A stretch of 19,752 bases of DNA from CAVTUU01 sp045804965 (GTDB lineage Bacteria; Chloroflexota; Chloroflexia; Thermomicrobiales; UBA6265). Every line of letters starts with the position of its first letter. Within the stretch, counting starts at the first letter, position 1. The notes under the pieces were generated by a model. That model was not told the origin of the DNA, searched no databases, and saw nothing but the letters and a program-made list of their open reading frames with translations. The stretch covers positions 1-19,752 of the forward strand of contig JBJMMD010000001.1 in NCBI GenBank assembly GCA_045804965.1. Reading direction: 5' to 3'. Below, piece by piece: positions 18,781 to 19,752 of this stretch. The position numbers were made by a program, and so were the translations under genes.

Positions 18781-19662
18781 ATGATCTCGTTCTCGATAAC
18801 CCTCGCGTTGCTCATGGTTGTTGTTGCCGGCGTCCAGGGGGCTGCAGCCCAAAATGCGACACCAGCCGGCGGCAGCAAATTCGCCGGCATGGGGATCCAA
18901 GAACTTCATGTCGTGGCCGACGACACGGCGTTTCACGCGCCGGCCGCAGCCAAGGCGGGACTCACTGTGCTCACCTTGGAGAATCAGGGAAAGACCGAGG
19001 CGAGCGCCTCGATCGGCACCCCGAAATCTGGCGAGACGGTCGACCAGTTGATGCAGGAAGTGGCGACGCCGGTAAGCGCCGACACCACCTTTCTGAAAGT
19101 CGCCTATGACATTGAGCTCTCGGGCGGACCTGTCGCCCAGCCTGGTCAGACAAGCGAGGTGTTGATCAACTTGAAGGAATGTGATCACATCATCGCTGGC
19201 GAAGGCAGCCAAATGCCGGCGAAGATCCATGTCACGGCCGCTGAAGGCACGCCGGCACCGGAACCGAGCGCCGATCTAACCGTTGAGATGAAGGAATACA
19301 CGTTTGCGGGCCTGACGGATCAGGTCACTGCCGGTGACCACCTGATGAAGCTCACAAATACTGGTACGCAGCCGCACATCATGGTCATCCTGATAATGCC
19401 TGCTGGCACGACGTCAGCGCAGTTCCAGGGCCTTCTGCAAGCCGAGATCACCGGTACGCCGATGGCGGGGCCGACACCGGCCTTCGACGAAACCTCCTTC
19501 CAAACTGTGGCTGGGACCGAAGTAAGATCAACTGGCAACTCGCTTTGGGTTCCGCTCCATCTCGATCCCGGGACCTATGGCGTCGCTTGCTTCATTCCCG
19601 ACAAAGACACAGGAGTTCCGCACGCGGCCATGGGCATGGCTCAGGTGATTACCGTTTCGTAG
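18781..19662 (+). CDS. Exported cupredoxin-like protein
   Basis: A 293-residue protein. Residues 1-24 are a signal peptide (MISFSITLALLMVVVAGVQG, then AAAQ). The mature part seems to have two beta-sandwich halves joined by a Pro/Ala linker (EGTPAPEPSADL). The first half begins IQELHVVADDTAFHAP; the second begins LTVEMKEYTFAGL. The second half carries QPHIMVI and, near the end, YGVACFIPDKDTGVPHAAMG, a His...Cys-x(n)-His-x3-Met spacing like a type 1 copper site. Copper binding and electron transfer at the cell surface are plausible but unproven; the first half lacks an obvious full ligand set. ATG 18781 is chosen for the signal peptide; an upstream TTG (18715) would add 22 residues ahead of it. 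No strong ribosome site is close to either. Confidence 0.8.
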   Translation: MISFSITLALLMVVVAGVQGAAAQNATPAGGSKFAGMGIQELHVVADDTAFHAPAAAKAGLTVLTLENQGKTEASASIGTPKSGETVDQLMQEVATPVSADTTFLKVAYDIELSGGPVAQPGQTSEVLINLKECDHIIAGEGSQMPAKIHVTAAEGTPAPEPSADLTVEMKEYTFAGLTDQVTAGDHLMKLTNTGTQPHIMVILIMPAGTTSAQFQGLLQAEITGTPMAGPTPAFDETSFQTVAGTEVRSTGNSLWVPLHLDPGTYGVACFIPDKDTGVPHAAMGMAQVITVS

Positions 19663-19704
19663 ACGGAGGGGAACGGCCCCGAGTTTATCGACACAAGCAC
19701 AAGA

Positions 19705-19739
19705 GGAGCCGGGGGCAGGGAGCGCCGGCCCCCGGCTCC
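19705..19739 (+). terminator. GC-rich hairpin after the cupredoxin-like gene
   Basis: GGAGCCGGGGGC (19705-19716) and its exact reverse complement (19728-19739) flank an 11-base loop, 43 bases past the stop codon. There is no T-run, so it may stop transcription poorly or mainly protect the RNA end. Confidence 0.5.
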
Positions 19740-19752
19740 GCGGGCGGAAGGG

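Overview
The window is a GC-rich bacterial chromosome or large-replicon segment. The best guess for its source is Chloroflexota, near Thermomicrobia/Sphaerobacter. This rests on secreted proteins with Thr/Pro/Ala-rich linkers directly after the signal peptide, the high GC, and dispersed structured repeats typical of such genomes. No rRNA, tRNA, CRISPR array or transposase gene was found.

Layout. (1) Positions 1-5495 form a minus-strand block. In transcription order it holds a Crp/Fnr-type regulator with a strong hairpin terminator, an SRPBCC protein behind a palindrome-rich promoter region, a translationally coupled ECF sigma factor/zinc-binding anti-sigma pair, and three exported proteins (unknown family, RTX-like repeat protein, DUF3455 protein running off the edge). 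ECF-like promoter candidates (GGAAC, 16-17 base spacer, CGT/CGA) lie upstream of two of the exported-protein genes. (2) Positions 5496-6589 are gene-poor, with dispersed repeats, a decayed reading frame and an orphan LacI/CebR-like operator. (3) Positions 6590-8553 hold a single-pass membrane-anchored protein and a second SRPBCC protein, both minus strand, separated by hairpin repeats.

(4) Positions 8671-13294 are the most interesting part: a plus-strand cassette that looks like a replication module. A promoter and a three-hairpin leader precede a minimal MerR-like DNA-binding protein, an ExeA/TniB-type AAA+ ATPase, and a coupled ribbon-helix-helix-like protein whose 3' end contains a perfect 24-base palindrome. 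Next come a 122-base inverted-repeat element, a small reading frame whose start codon appears broken by one base, and a 723-residue initiator-like protein. I read that protein as a winged-helix domain, a linker, a DnaD-like segment and two tandem DnaA domain-I-like modules. Its linker-coding DNA contains five copies of a CAACARAGGT motif in both orientations, next to an AT-richer stretch. This resembles the origin embedded in gene O of phage lambda. I propose an origin inside the initiator gene, with the AAA+ ATPase and small DNA-binding proteins as partners for helicase recruitment, partition or copy control. This is inference.

(5) Positions 13382-19752 contain a 1149-residue REC-PAS-PAS-GAF-PAS-GGDEF-EAL cyclic-di-GMP enzyme (minus), a small two-helix membrane protein (plus), a second copy of the inverted-repeat element, a DUF2268-like putative zinc peptidase (minus), and a divergent exported cupredoxin-like protein (plus) behind a perfect palindrome.
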